NCBI GenBank assembly: GCA_023213395.1 | Contig: CM041465.1 | Location: 52,087,741 to 52,151,740 of the forward strand | Length of the DNA stretch: 64,000 nt | Direction: 5' to 3' | From: Cycas panzhihuaensis | Taxonomy: Eukaryota > Cycadophyta | Part shown: positions 54,394 to 64,000 of the stretch, in pieces | Layout: each line of letters starts with the position of its first letter | Position numbering within the stretch: the stretch's first letter is position 1 | Program-made: the position numbers and the translations under genes | The notes under the pieces: model-generated | What the model was told of the DNA's origin: nothing | Seen by the model: the letters and a program-made list of their open reading frames with translations, nothing else | The model's database searches: none

Positions 54394-55413
54394 TCAAGGA
54401 AAGCCAAGAAGATGCTCCTCGGGAGGAGCAAAAGGCAATTCTTCGAATCTATTACCTACGGGGGGTAATGAACAAGAAGAACTGACAACGAGCGGGTCAA
54501 CACGCACGATGACATTATACACGCACGAATAGCTAGCCTCACCAATGAGAGGGATCCTAGATGGGGATCTAGAACGAGACGGGTGCGACCTACTGGCGCG
54601 GAGGAAAGAGACGGGGTGAAGACAATCCTCATCTTCGTCGAGTGACTCGTCGTCACTAAACGAAGCAAGGTACCCGTAACTCCCAACGCCAATAGGGGCG
54701 AACTGTGTGAGACTAGGGGAAGAAGATACAGGATCTTCTTCGTATGGGTTAGGTATACCAATAGAGCAAGCCGAGGCATGCGTGGAAGGACCTGGGTTTG
54801 CCGAATTGGTAGAACGAGTTTGTTTGGTAAATGGGCATTCGCGGGGAACCACTCTCATTCGTTCATCATGGACGAATTTAAGTTGTCCCCAAAGAGTCGA
54901 GCATACAGCTCCCATTTGATCGAGCCATGGATGACCTAGAAGGAGGTTGTAATCCACGTCAACGTCGAGGACTACAATGTTGGCAAGAACGGTCTTACCC
55001 TTAATGGTGAGTGGAATCGTGACAGATCCCAAAGGGGTCTTCTCGCTACCGTCATAACCTTGGCATCACAAGGGAATGGGTTCCAAGGCAGAGATACCAA
55101 GCTCTTGCATGACACGCAAGGGCATGGCGTTGACAGAAGAACCGTTATCGACAACAGTCCTTCGAAGGGTACAATCGGGTGTATCGATAGTGATAGTGAA
55201 TGGGAAGTTCCACTGACATTCCCTTTCACCGGCGAGAGGAAGATCCTTAGGACCAAATGAGATAACGGCTCCACAACCTTGGGTGAGACCCAAAGCGTAG
55301 ACAGGCACATCACTGGATCCTAAAGCTTCCAGGAGGAGGGCCCGCTGCTCGGGATAACTCCTCAAAACGTCCATCAAGGACATTCCTGCGGTGACAGTAT
55401 GAAGCTCATCCAC
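54394..55413 (-). pseudogene. C1 aspartic protease and linker
   Basis: Protease signature TVVDNGSSVNAMPLRVMQEL with the Asp at 55149, where plant Ty3/gypsy proteases usually have D-T/S/G-G-S; Asn is fixed in all copies here. TPLGSVTIPLTIKGKTVLAN, then IVVLDVDVDYNLLLGHPWLD completes the fold. After it comes a Ser/Pro-rich spacer (FAPIGVGSYGYLASFSDDES). Stops at 55068 and 54396 are TGA. Confidence 0.85.
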
Positions 55414-55458
55414 GATGGAGAAGGGCTTACCCTTCGCGGTAGGTTGGGTAAGTGCCCT

Positions 55459-57873
55459 TCAGAAACCGTAACGACCTCGGCGTACAGGAATAGCCTTGGG
55501 AAAGAGGGGTATTTCTGGAGGAAGGTTCTCCGGAAGAGGGTCGGAAGGAGCGGAAGAACAAGAAGCTCCCGCCGCTTCCTTGGTGGCTTGAGATCGCGTA
55601 AGGGCATAGGTAGAAGTTGCTTCAAGCAATTGGATCACCTTCTTCCCCTCGTTCTGGGGTCGCGAAGGTGACGGGGTGCGACAGGTAGGAGAACGAGAGG
55701 AGGAAGACAAGTTCTAGGCACCCTTCCCGTTGTCACGGGAAGGACGGGGATCAAGTGATCTTCCTCGGTTTCAGTTGCTCTTGGTTTAGGTGTTGCGATC
55801 ACGCTTCCCATGTTTAGGGAATGGATCCTTGTGAACTAGTTGATCCAAATTAGGCCGTGAGGCCCATTTGGGGGAAGAATCGTGTCGAGGGGCATCCTTG
55901 GGATGCTGGGCCCTACAACGCGAATCGTCGTGGAAGCACTCCCCATGAATGAAGCACCACTTCTTCTCAAGCGAAAGGTCAGACCTTCTCTCTTGAGAGG
56001 ACTGGGCGTTTCTATTCCTAGGGAGAGGAGCTTGGGTTGTTTGTTGGACTTGTTTGTTGGATGTAGGGGATGAAAGAGCTTGAAGCTTGAGTTCTTTCAT
56101 CGTACGCTCGAATGAGCGTATAGCTGATGTGAGAGGGTCCAAAGTCCTCTCAGTCGGATGAGAGGAAGACCGGGTAGGTTGTGAAGGTTTGGTATCCTTG
56201 GTTGGGGGTGGTGCCTCACGGCGTTGTGAGGGCTTAAGAGGTTTCTTGAGACCAGCTTAAATCTCAATAGCCTCCAACGCCAAACACTTGGCGATCACGG
56301 AGTCACATGTGGTCGCCCCCATCTTGAGGACTTCCACATGAACTTCCGGACGAAGTGCGTTGACGAAAAGGTCTGGCTTCAGCTCCTTGGGCAATGTTGC
56401 CTTAGTGGAGTGAAGCAAGTCGTGAAATCGCCGCACACAGTCACGATTCATTTCATCGTGACCTTGTTTGAGTGAAAGAAGCAACTTCATTCCACTCTCG
56501 AATGGACGGGCTACATCAAAATAGTTGATGAACTTGTCCACCAATTGCTGGAATGAATGGATAGAATAGGCAAGGAGACGGTAGAACCACTTGAGGGCGT
56601 CGCCCTGCAAGGATCGTAGGAATAATTTCATTAAAATATGGTCGTAAGCCCAGTAATCGATGCATGCTATAAAAAAACTACGCACATGCTCCGTCGGGTC
56701 TTGCGACGAAGTTCCATCGAACCTAGGAACTTCAGGGGGATGAGGCAGCAGATTGGTTCTTAACGCCTCAATAGAAAGAGGTGTTGACCTAAAGTCCATG
56801 AAGGGGCGTGCCCTTGCCTGGACCGTAGGGTCAACAAATGTCGTAGTAGGTAACGAACAAGGAGCGGGTGGGGGTGGAACACCCATCCCTCCTTGAGGAA
56901 ACGCCCCCTGCTGAGAAGAGGCGTAGGGGTAGGTGCCTTGGAAGGGAGTCGGGTTCCCTTGCGAAGGCACAACGAATGGGATTGCAATGGATGATGGGCA
57001 AGACAGATGTGGAACCGGGTTTTGCCCATATGGGCCACCTGTAGGTGGAGCAACCCCATATGGGTGTAGCGGATCCACCCCATAAACCGGGAGATGGCTT
57101 CCTCTACCCTGTCCCCAAGGCTGAGAAGTATATCCTGGGGGAACGTAGAAGGAAGCACCAACGTGTTGGTTTTGACGATGTGTGGGAGCGGATCCCATAT
57201 GACTAGTGGTCGGAAGGCTAGTAGGACCAGCAGGCCTACTAGGAACGGTATGCGCCACATTAGGGGATGGCACATTGGTTTGGTTAGAGATGGGTATGCT
57301 AACCTTCAGTTGAGGAAAAGACATACCACAGGGAGATACCGAAATACTAGGACCTCGATGAGAAACGGAAGGCGCGATGCGTGCCCCCACTGCAGGAATA
57401 GGAAAGGAGCGGGACATGTGCATAGGCACAAAGGGATTCGTTGTCAAAGGAAGAGTAGATGAGGATGAGGCATGCGGGGGAGGAGCGGAAGAGGAAGAGG
57501 CTCCTCCATGGAGGGCACCCTCAAGCCATCCAAGACGCGATTACAAGCATGCCGTGTGGCGACACTCATTGAGTGCTTCAACTACAATGATGGGAGGGGT
57601 TCCTACATACTCGTAAGAGGTAAGTGGGACTTCGAACAAAGTAGGTTCCTTGGAATGCCCCTCATAAGAGTCACCAAATATGTGGCAAGTCTCAAGAGGG
57701 GCAGATCCTTCTACGGCATGGGTAGAAGGATGGACATCAGGTGAGAGATGTTGGTCATTTGGGTAATAAAGGGGTTCGTCACCCTCTTGGGTGGACCCAG
57801 GAATAGAGGAAGGAAAAGCATAGGTTTCTAAGGTCGAAGTGTGGTAGGCCCAATCGGAAGCATATCCCTCCAT
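55459..57873 (-). pseudogene. C1 gag
   Basis: Starts MEGYASDWAYH at 57873; an upstream in-frame Met (57966, RRLRGLPPLLED) is also possible. The Pro/Gly-rich linker has SFYVPPGYTSQPWGQGRGSH and YGVAPPTGGPYGQNPVPH. The capsid core is PEVPRFDGTSSQDPTEHVRS, IDYWAYDHILMKLFLRSLQG, DALKWFYRLL, RPFESGMKLLLSLKQGHDEM, LRPEVHVEVLKMGATTCDSV. The zinc knuckle is WCFIHGECFHDDSRC (C-x2-H-x4-H-x4-C). Then GKKVIQLLEATSTYALTRSQ. In-frame stops at 57543 (TAA), 56259 (TAA, CAA in relatives), 55788 (TAA) and 55461 (TGA, CGA-type Arg in relatives); no frameshift. Confidence 0.9.
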
Positions 57874-57966
57874 AGTCAGATCAGAATCTGACAAAGGAAG
57901 AGGGCGATACTCGGGGTCTTCTAATAGTGGAGGTAGACCGCGCAAGCGACGAGAAAAGCATCGCAT

Positions 57967-58116
57967 GCAAGATCAACCAACAATGTTAGGGAAAAAGAGA
58001 GGGCGGTAAGGCACACACGTTGGGGGCTGCCCAACGTAGAGATCAGAACAGGTATAAAAGGATCACAAGAAGGTAGCGAAACCAATGGAAGAGAGTGGAA
58101 ACTAGCTCTCTTACTG
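57967..58116 (-). other. C1 leader between primer site and gag
   Basis: Pyrimidine-rich leader corresponding to the possible leader intron of A1. No gene. Confidence 0.4.
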
Positions 58117-58138
58117 GCAGTCCCCAGTATGGTCGCCA
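58117..58138 (-). other. C1 primer binding site
   Basis: Minus strand TGGCGACCATACTGGGGACT, one base from the LTR; tRNA-Arg-like site typical of Tat/Ogre-like elements. Family A/B sites differ slightly (CATCTTGGGACC). Confidence 0.8.
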
Positions 58139-58139
58139 A

Positions 58140-60719
58140 TGGACGCGCGTCTACGGGATAGCTACCTAACTAATAGGTGTAGTGACAGTGGGTGGTGATA
58201 TGACTGAAGGAGAGACCTATGAGGAAAGTAATTACCATGCAGAGCACCCCGTGCGCAGGAGCGCAAGTTCAGGATCTGCAATAGAATATGGCTACTAAAA
58301 AGTGATCCTCCACCACTTCGAACAAAGGGTGAAATGGGCGTAAGACTAGCCTGGGTTGACCTAGGGACAGGATCCTCCCACCCTTGGATGGCCGGAAGGG
58401 GAAGGAGACGATCTAAGAAGAATAGATCAAGGGTGTGCCTAAACAAGCTAACCGAGCACATAAGCAACGCGGGAGGCAAGAAACTTGTGCGACTAAGAAG
58501 AGGAGGAAAGGTGAAAGGGCGGGTCCTATAGCCTTTCCTATGGGTAACAAAGATACATGTAATAAAACAAATAAAGCATAACCAAAGGCAAGATCAAATT
58601 TCCCCTTTTGTTTTCCAATGTGTTAATTACTAAAGAAGAAATCAAAAAGGAAAAGGCAGTAGGGTAGAGTAGAATAAGGTGTGCACCTGGACCGAGGGCG
58701 TGCGTGACGAAGGCCTTCGCGAGGGGCATCAAGCTACTCCACGCGGCACGTTGGATGCGGAATGTTGCGGCGGATTGAAAAGGGGCTCCCTTACCTTCCC
58801 TGGAAAAATACCAAACATAATGCCAAGGGAAGAAAGGAAGTAAATGCTAATAACTGAAGAAGTGCGGAAGTACGATGTACGTGAGGGCACTTACCCAAGA
58901 ACGGTAATCTGACAATATCCTCCACGCTCCCCAAGTACCTGCAAGCAATGGCAACCCCCCCCCTTCCCAGAGGAAGGGCACTAACATGCAATACAAGATC
59001 CTAACAATGTATGTCTATATAGTACAAATATGAATCTAAGCACACATATGTTAGTATCAATCAAACGATAAAAGTACGTAAAAGAGGGTAACCCAAGCAG
59101 AGGTAAATGACCGGTAAGCCTCGGAGTGGCCCACCTCCTGCAAATGACGCCCTAACCTCCCCCCAAGAGCCATAATGTAGCAAGGGCAAGGCCAAAGAGT
59201 ATGGCTGGAAATGGCAACAAGGAGGCAAAGAAGAGCCAAGGAATGCCTACGGCGAACCGGGATGCTATGAAGAGCAAGTCGGGCAGCCGGGAAGAAAGTT
59301 GAGCGAAGACTAGTAGCTGGGACTTATGTAAGTTGCCCAAACCTGAACCCAAGCCCTCAAATCAGCGCTACAGCTTGTGACAGTGCTGATTTCAGCAGCT
59401 AAAAGAGGGCCAACAAACCCTTGTTTGTGTGCCAAGGACAGCACAAGGCGAGAGGGAGGATTTGGGGGGCTTAGAGCTGCTTAGGGAGCATGGAAGGTGG
59501 TACAGAATCCACCCAGCTCCTTCCCAAAGCCTATGCCAACCCTCAACGCCGCTGCCTTGAGCAACAAACACAGGCAAGAGGCACAAAGACAGTGGCAAAA
59601 CATCCCACTAAAAGGAAGAAAACCAAACTCACAAGGATAAGCAGAGAGCAAGCAAGATGGAGCATTAATATCATAAGAAAAGCAATGCAAATCAAGAAGT
59701 ACCTGAGTGAGGGAGGCAAGAGGCTTGCCTCAGCTAAGGGGCAGTGAAGAGGGGCTGAGAAATCAGCCCAGATCTGTGGTGCAGTAGGTTTGGGACGCTG
59801 CTAAGGAGGTTGGAAGGGAAACACCTGCACTTGAAGCACTTGAAGACTGCCTGGGGCAAAGATCTACTGGAACCTCTCCAAGGGGCCCCCTCCAAGGTGC
59901 ATGAGGGGTTGGGAGAATGTCCTAGCCACACCAAAGGAGAGTAGGGTGTCAGAGGAGAGACGCAGTCCCGTGATAGCAGAAAGCGAGGGAAGAGTAGAGC
60001 ACAGCCGTGTTTCCTTGAGGAGCAATTCAAAAGTGAGCAAAAAAGTTCTAAAAAATGAGTCAAAAATGACTTAAGTACTCAAACCAAACCCTAAAGCAAG
60101 CGATTAGGGCGCGACTGGAAGAGAGTTAAGTCGCGAGCCACGTGGCAGTTTCGCAATAAATGCGAAATTACCACAGCGGATTTTAAAAAATAAATCAGAA
60201 CAGTTGTATCGCCACAAACTCTACTTGCATGCGGATATCCCCAAGCATCATGGAAATTCGGCAGACGAACCTGAGGCAAAAACAGTTCGGCCACCAGCCT
60301 AGGGTCAGTGTATGACAAAAAGGGCCAATGGGGGGCTGAGACACCTACCCGGGGGCAAACAAGCCAACAAATGGGTCCAATAGAGCAAAAATAGGGCTCG
60401 AATAGAGTGGCAAGTCGACCAAACGATGACGGGTCATCACACGGGCGGAGGTGGCGCAAACCTAGCAGATCCTGGAGTGAGGAGGGCAGATGTGGGAAGT
60501 GAAGTGGCCACTAGGGTGCCACACTCGCTAGGAGTGTGCCCCTGCTATAGTCGTCATAGGCTAAAATAAGTGTGGACGATGACAAAGTCGCCTACAAAGC
60601 CACACACATGCAGACATGCAAGCAAACACTCATCAAAAGAAAGCGATGACAATGCGAGAAACATACCTGTACTTACTTGAGTCGGTGATTCCGTGTCCAT
60701 TCCCGGAAGCTAGGAAACA
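58140..60719 (-). repeat. C1 5' LTR, also 3' LTR of C0
   Basis: 2580 bp from TGGACGCGCGTCTACGGG to AGCTAGGAAACA on the plus strand. The inferred hairpin GTGGCAGTTTCGCA / TGCGAAATTACCAC lies at about 60140-60172. It joins C1 (left, through the primer site) and C0 (right, through a polypurine-type tract). Confidence 0.9.
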
Positions 60720-61123
60720 TCGCCTCGCGCAGAGCCTCGCCGTAAGCCTAGTGCGATGGCGAATGCTGGCAACACAACTGTCAGTAGCACATGTGTATAT
60801 AGATATATCAATCAAGATCATAACAATAGGCAAGGGTGCCATGAAAGTGTCGTGGCGAACGCTGCGGATACGAAAGCGGCGGTGGAGACAACATAGGGGC
60901 TGCCTATGAGCCACCTGGGAACCGACTGGAAAAATGAGACAAGTGAGGGGGTTGTCCCCACCACGAAGGATGCAAAGGAGCATGCAGAGTCAAGTAAAGA
61001 GTAAGCAACTAGTAGGTAGCATAGTTTTACCTTATTAGTAACCAGGTTTCAGAGGTGCGAACGGATCGCAAAGCAAAGTGTGAGATGACCTGGGGCTTGG
61101 GCGATAGGAGGGCTAGACAAGCC
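60720..61123 (-). other. C0 3' tail between LTR and aRNH
   Basis: Counterpart of 46670-47080: CGCCTCGCGCAGAGCC replaces the clean polypurine tract, and TGTGTATATAGATATATC lies near 60793. No gene. Confidence 0.5.
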
Positions 61124-61540
61124 TCAGGGATGGTCAACAAGGAGAGGAAGGCGGCGCTCAAGGATGAGGCAAACGAGACTATTTGCCTCAGCGTTGAGGG
61201 CCTGAGGGATATGCTGGATATCGATGGAAGAGAAGCTGCTAGAGGGATCCGCTAGAGCAAGAGTCCTCAAGTGAGGGCATCGCACCTGGTAAACCTGGGT
61301 GAGATGAGACACCACAACTTGAGAGTTGCAAAGCAAAACGATGGACCCGCGATGGAAACAGAGGGCATCAGTAAGGGCTTCAATAACAGCTGTATATTCA
61401 GATTCATTGTTAATAGCCTCTGGGAGGAAGATCCCAGAGTGGAGGAGATCGTATCCAGAGGGGCTATGGAGGATCCATGCAGCGGCAGAAGGTCTAGGAT
61501 TACCGTGGCTTCCACCGTTGGTAAAGATGTAGATGGACAT
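61124..61540 (-). pseudogene. archaeal-type RNase H of C0, catalytic residues lost
   Basis: An open frame from MSIYIFTNGGSHGNPRPSAA to LLVDHP with no stop, but the first catalytic Asp is Asn (FTNGG) and the second is Asn (LCNSQVVVSHL). Both changes fit C-to-T at CpG on the plus strand compared with 47081-47503. A two-residue deletion lies in the LALADPSSSFSS segment. Probably inactive as an RNase H. Confidence 0.85.
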
Positions 61541-62055
61541 AGGTGACACAAAATCCAGGCAAACAATAGATAATGAAAGCAACACTCGAAAGGCAAGTAG
61601 AAAGTGGCCGCGAAGGGTAGGAGGACCTAGCAATGAGGTTACCCAGGGCGAGAGCAAGTAACCCGATCACCGGTGGAGAGTGGTCGAGAGAAAAAGCCTC
61701 CTGGGGCGCCAAAAGGTCGCTTTACAAAGCGAAACATGCCCCCAGGCGGGGGAGCATTCCCTTTGGGGACCCCAGGAGCGAAAAAGGGGCACAGAAACGG
61801 GTCCAGGGTGACGAAACGAGCCAAATGAGTATAAACTCAAGCAGGCGCGGGAGTAGCGCACAAAACAATGCAGAAGGGCCCTAGCAAAAGTGCGATAATG
61901 AGGCACCATAAATGCCCTTGCAAGGGAGGGCAGAAAGGGCCTCAGTACGGCACAATTGGCGACAGGGCCAGAAGGCAAAAGCAAACAGGGCGACAGGATG
62001 GTCTCGATGGCTGTCGCGGGGCCAAAAACAGAGGAAGTGCCCGTTGGGGCCCCCG
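61541..62055. other. divergent spacer between aRNH and PMD (C0)
   Basis: Counterpart of 47504-48019. No gene called. Confidence 0.4.
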
Positions 62056-62066
62056 CCTATATAAGG
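62056..62066 (+). promoter_or_regulatory. TATA box of C0 PMD gene
   Basis: CCTATATAAGG, 158 bases upstream of the PMD ATG at 62225; same spacing as in C1. Confidence 0.65.
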
Positions 62067-62224
62067 AAATTAACAGGAAAATGGATTCATTTTCACCGGC
62101 TCTCGTACGAAACCAGAGCCATTTCCTTACGCAGCAGAGTGCTACCCAACTTTGGAGGCACATAGAGAGAGATCAGACCGTCGGATCGGAGAGCAGAGGG
62201 AGTCATCACGACTGATAGGACAAC

Positions 62225-64000
62225 ATGGCGGTAGCGAGACCAGATCTAGTGAGTGGATATCACTAAACCCAACCCATTTCGAAGTTCAAAGTTTGTTGGT
62301 TTTTTATAGTTTTTGCATGATTTTAGTGCCCCTTATGGGCAATGAAAGGCCTCTCGGAGTCTAAATCGACCCGAAGAGGCGGACCCAGGTACTAGGGAGC
62401 TCGTCCTGGGCCCCACGGGGTCCACCAGAAGAAATTTTTTATTTTTTTGGGGCGAAAATCCCCCCTTTTGGGGGATCGCCGCTCGTCGCATCATTCCACG
62501 ATCGTCGTGGGACCGTGCCAAACTTAGCAAGACGCTAAGTTTGGCGCAGACGGCGCGTAAAGGCGTAAAATCGGAACCACGAGGGCCAAGAGCCCCAAAT
62601 CTCGTGCAGAGAGATTTGAGAGAGTGAGGGATGACGATCGACGTGAAGTTAACTTGAGTTGTTTTTGGTGTGAACAGGCTGTCATCGCGGTGGATAACCG
62701 CGAGAACGTAGGTATGGCCATGTTGAGCTACATGGAGATGGCGACACAGGAGGATAGGGAGGTCCTACAGAGGTGCGGCCTATACAAGGCCCTCAAGACA
62801 CCTCAGTACACATCAGATCAGAGATTGCTGATTGACATAGTGTCCGATTGGGAAATGAGGAGACATGTATTCCACCTACCATAGGTAGGTGATGTGACGG
62901 TCACGCCGAGAGATATCTAGTGGATACTGGGAGTTTTAAGAATGGAGGCCACTGAGACTAGGGACGCCGCCCGACCGAGGCGGCGCAGGGAGGCAATATT
63001 CTTCACAGGAGCTCACAGATGGGAGCGGAGGGAAGTCCCCCTCCAAACTGTACTGATGTCAGGGATTCCTTGGGTGAGGAAACTGGTTATACTGTGCATT
63101 CTATTCCAGATTTCCCAGAAACAGAACTATAGGAAGGTACCAGGTGGATGGTTAGATGCAGTTTACCGCTGCAAAGTCGGTGAGAGGATGGACTGGGTGG
63201 CCCTGATAGTGGTGAACCTCATCGCCCAACTGGATACTATCAGGATGACCGGCAGAGGTGGATTGTCATATAGCACACTATTGCAGTGCTAGTTCTTCGA
63301 TCACTTCGCGGCAGTGGCACCAGCGGGGGGACCACACCCCATCACAGAGCAGGCCCTGATGGTCCACAGGTGGCAGACTTGGCTGAGGGGGACAGAGGAC
63401 AGGGCCCATGTTCGACGATCAGTGGAGGCCACATCACTAGACCTCCTCACCCTACCAGACTACATAGCAGAGCCCTATAGGACAGCGAGGTGGGATAGTG
63501 ACGACGAGGCAGGCGGAGCAGGAGTGCCCGCAGGCGATGACAACAGAGATGGGGGAGAGGATGGGGATGATGGGGCTAGCCCGTCAGGACCTGTAGGGGA
63601 GGCAAGTCCCTCAGGGATAGCAGGAGATGCAGAGGGTCCATTCGGGGCTGCCGGAGGAGAGGCAGGACCGTCTGGAGCACAGGGCGAGATTAGGGGACCC
63701 GTGACTAGGGCCCGTAGGCTGTGGATTGTGATGGGATCCGGAGGGACGAGAGCTGGGCCCGCCCCTACGAGGAGGGAGGCCCATAGAGGAGGTGCTAGAG
63801 GACGAGGCACTGCACCGGGCCGAGAGCCGGAGGGAGGATGTCAGACGACCCAGAGGAGCCAGTGGCCACAGCAGGTAAGACCTAACCCTTTCCTGTGTCA
63901 TTTGGCATCCAGATAGATGTTTGGTTTGATTTGATCATGGTGAGATATAAACTGACGCATGGCATATTGCATTGGTAGGTACAGCAGAGATCAGGAGACT
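62225..64000 (+). pseudogene. PMD protein gene of C0, exon 3 running out of window
   Basis: Micro-exon 62225-62248 (MAVARPDL), intron 1 62249-62677 (GTGAGT ... GAACAG), and exon 2 62678-63874, whose 1197 bases stay in one frame for most of their length. Signature blocks are AVIAVDNRENVG, CGLYKALKTPQYTSDQRLLI, HVFHLP-stop-VGDVTVT, LVILCILFQISQKQNYRKVP and GERMDWVALIVVNLIAQLDT. Stops are TAG in place of Gln (HLPQ), TAG in DIQ/RWILG and TAG for the Trp before FFDHF near 63291, all single-base transitions. The acidic DSDDEAGGAG and DDGASPSGPVG region follows. Intron 2 is 63875-63978 (GTAAGA ... GGTAG), then TAEIRR of exon 3. An indel near 63810-63840 probably shifts the end of exon 2, since intron 2 is phase 1 in A1. 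Confidence 0.78.

Larger units (their letters stand above)
44094..60719 (-). mobile_element. C1: full-length family C Ty3/gypsy (Tat-type) retrotransposon
   Basis: 16,626 bp on the minus strand: 5' LTR 58140-60719, primer site, single gag-pol frame 57873-51292, hairpin, PMD (antisense), aRNH (sense), polypurine tract, 3' LTR 44094-46669. The layout is the same as A1 but sequences are clearly diverged. The five bases before the left end are GAATG. The right LTR continues into another copy of the aRNH/PMD region (C0), so no right target duplication exists. The LTRs differ by roughly a dozen substitutions in the first 200 bases by eye, so C1 looks older than A1 and B2. Confidence 0.9.
60720..64000 (-). 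mobile_element. C0: 3' internal part of a second family C element, cut by window end
   Basis: After the LTR it repeats the C1 order: degraded polypurine tract, tail, aRNH (minus), divergent spacer, PMD (plus). The arrangement with C1 is LTR-internal-LTR-internal with one LTR shared, as for A0/A1. Confidence 0.85.

Overview
The window is plant nuclear DNA made almost entirely of LTR retrotransposons; no host gene, rRNA, tRNA or CRISPR was found. Evidence for a plant: Ty3/gypsy elements of Tat type (degenerate pol RNase H plus a second, archaeal-like RNase H; a tRNA-Arg-like primer site starting TGGCGACC), a plant mobile domain (PMD) gene and a Ty1/copia remnant. The species cannot be told from the sequence.

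Layout. Three related families are named here A, B and C. Element A1 (+, 3007-38734) is about 16.2 kb once its two nested insertions are removed. B1 (+, 7352-17057, target duplication gagac) sits in the A1 gag. B2 (-, 22275-32124, target duplication acaac) sits in the A1 3' noncoding region. Left of A1, positions 1-3006 (A0) are a copy of the A1 internal 3' end, so A0 and A1 share an LTR in tandem. An AT-rich island (38735-44093) holds a fossil gag of the same lineage and a truncated Ty1/copia element. C1 (-, 44094-60719) is a 16.6 kb element. It shares its right LTR with another tandem partner, C0 (60720-64000, running out of the window).

How the genes fit together. Full-length A and C elements carry an LTR of about 2.5 kb, a primer site, one gag-pol frame (gag, protease, RT, RNase H, integrase), a conserved hairpin, then two extra genes in divergent orientation before the 3' LTR. 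One is a small archaeal-type RNase H (aRNH) in the sense orientation. The other is a PMD-family gene in antisense, with its own TATA box, a short first exon and two introns. B elements have LTRs and primer site but lack RT to integrase and lack PMD and aRNH, so they look non-autonomous and were probably mobilised in trans. Long (about 38 bp) palindromes with the core GCGGTACCGC occur both in the LTR U3 and in PMD intron 1.

State of the genes. C1 gag-pol is a single frame broken only by nonsense codons, mostly explainable as C-to-T changes. The A and B reading frames are shredded by small indels concentrated in CG-rich tracts, while AT-rich parts of paired LTRs appear identical over hundreds of bases. 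That pattern may be a consensus-sequence artefact rather than real decay. All identity statements were made by eye.
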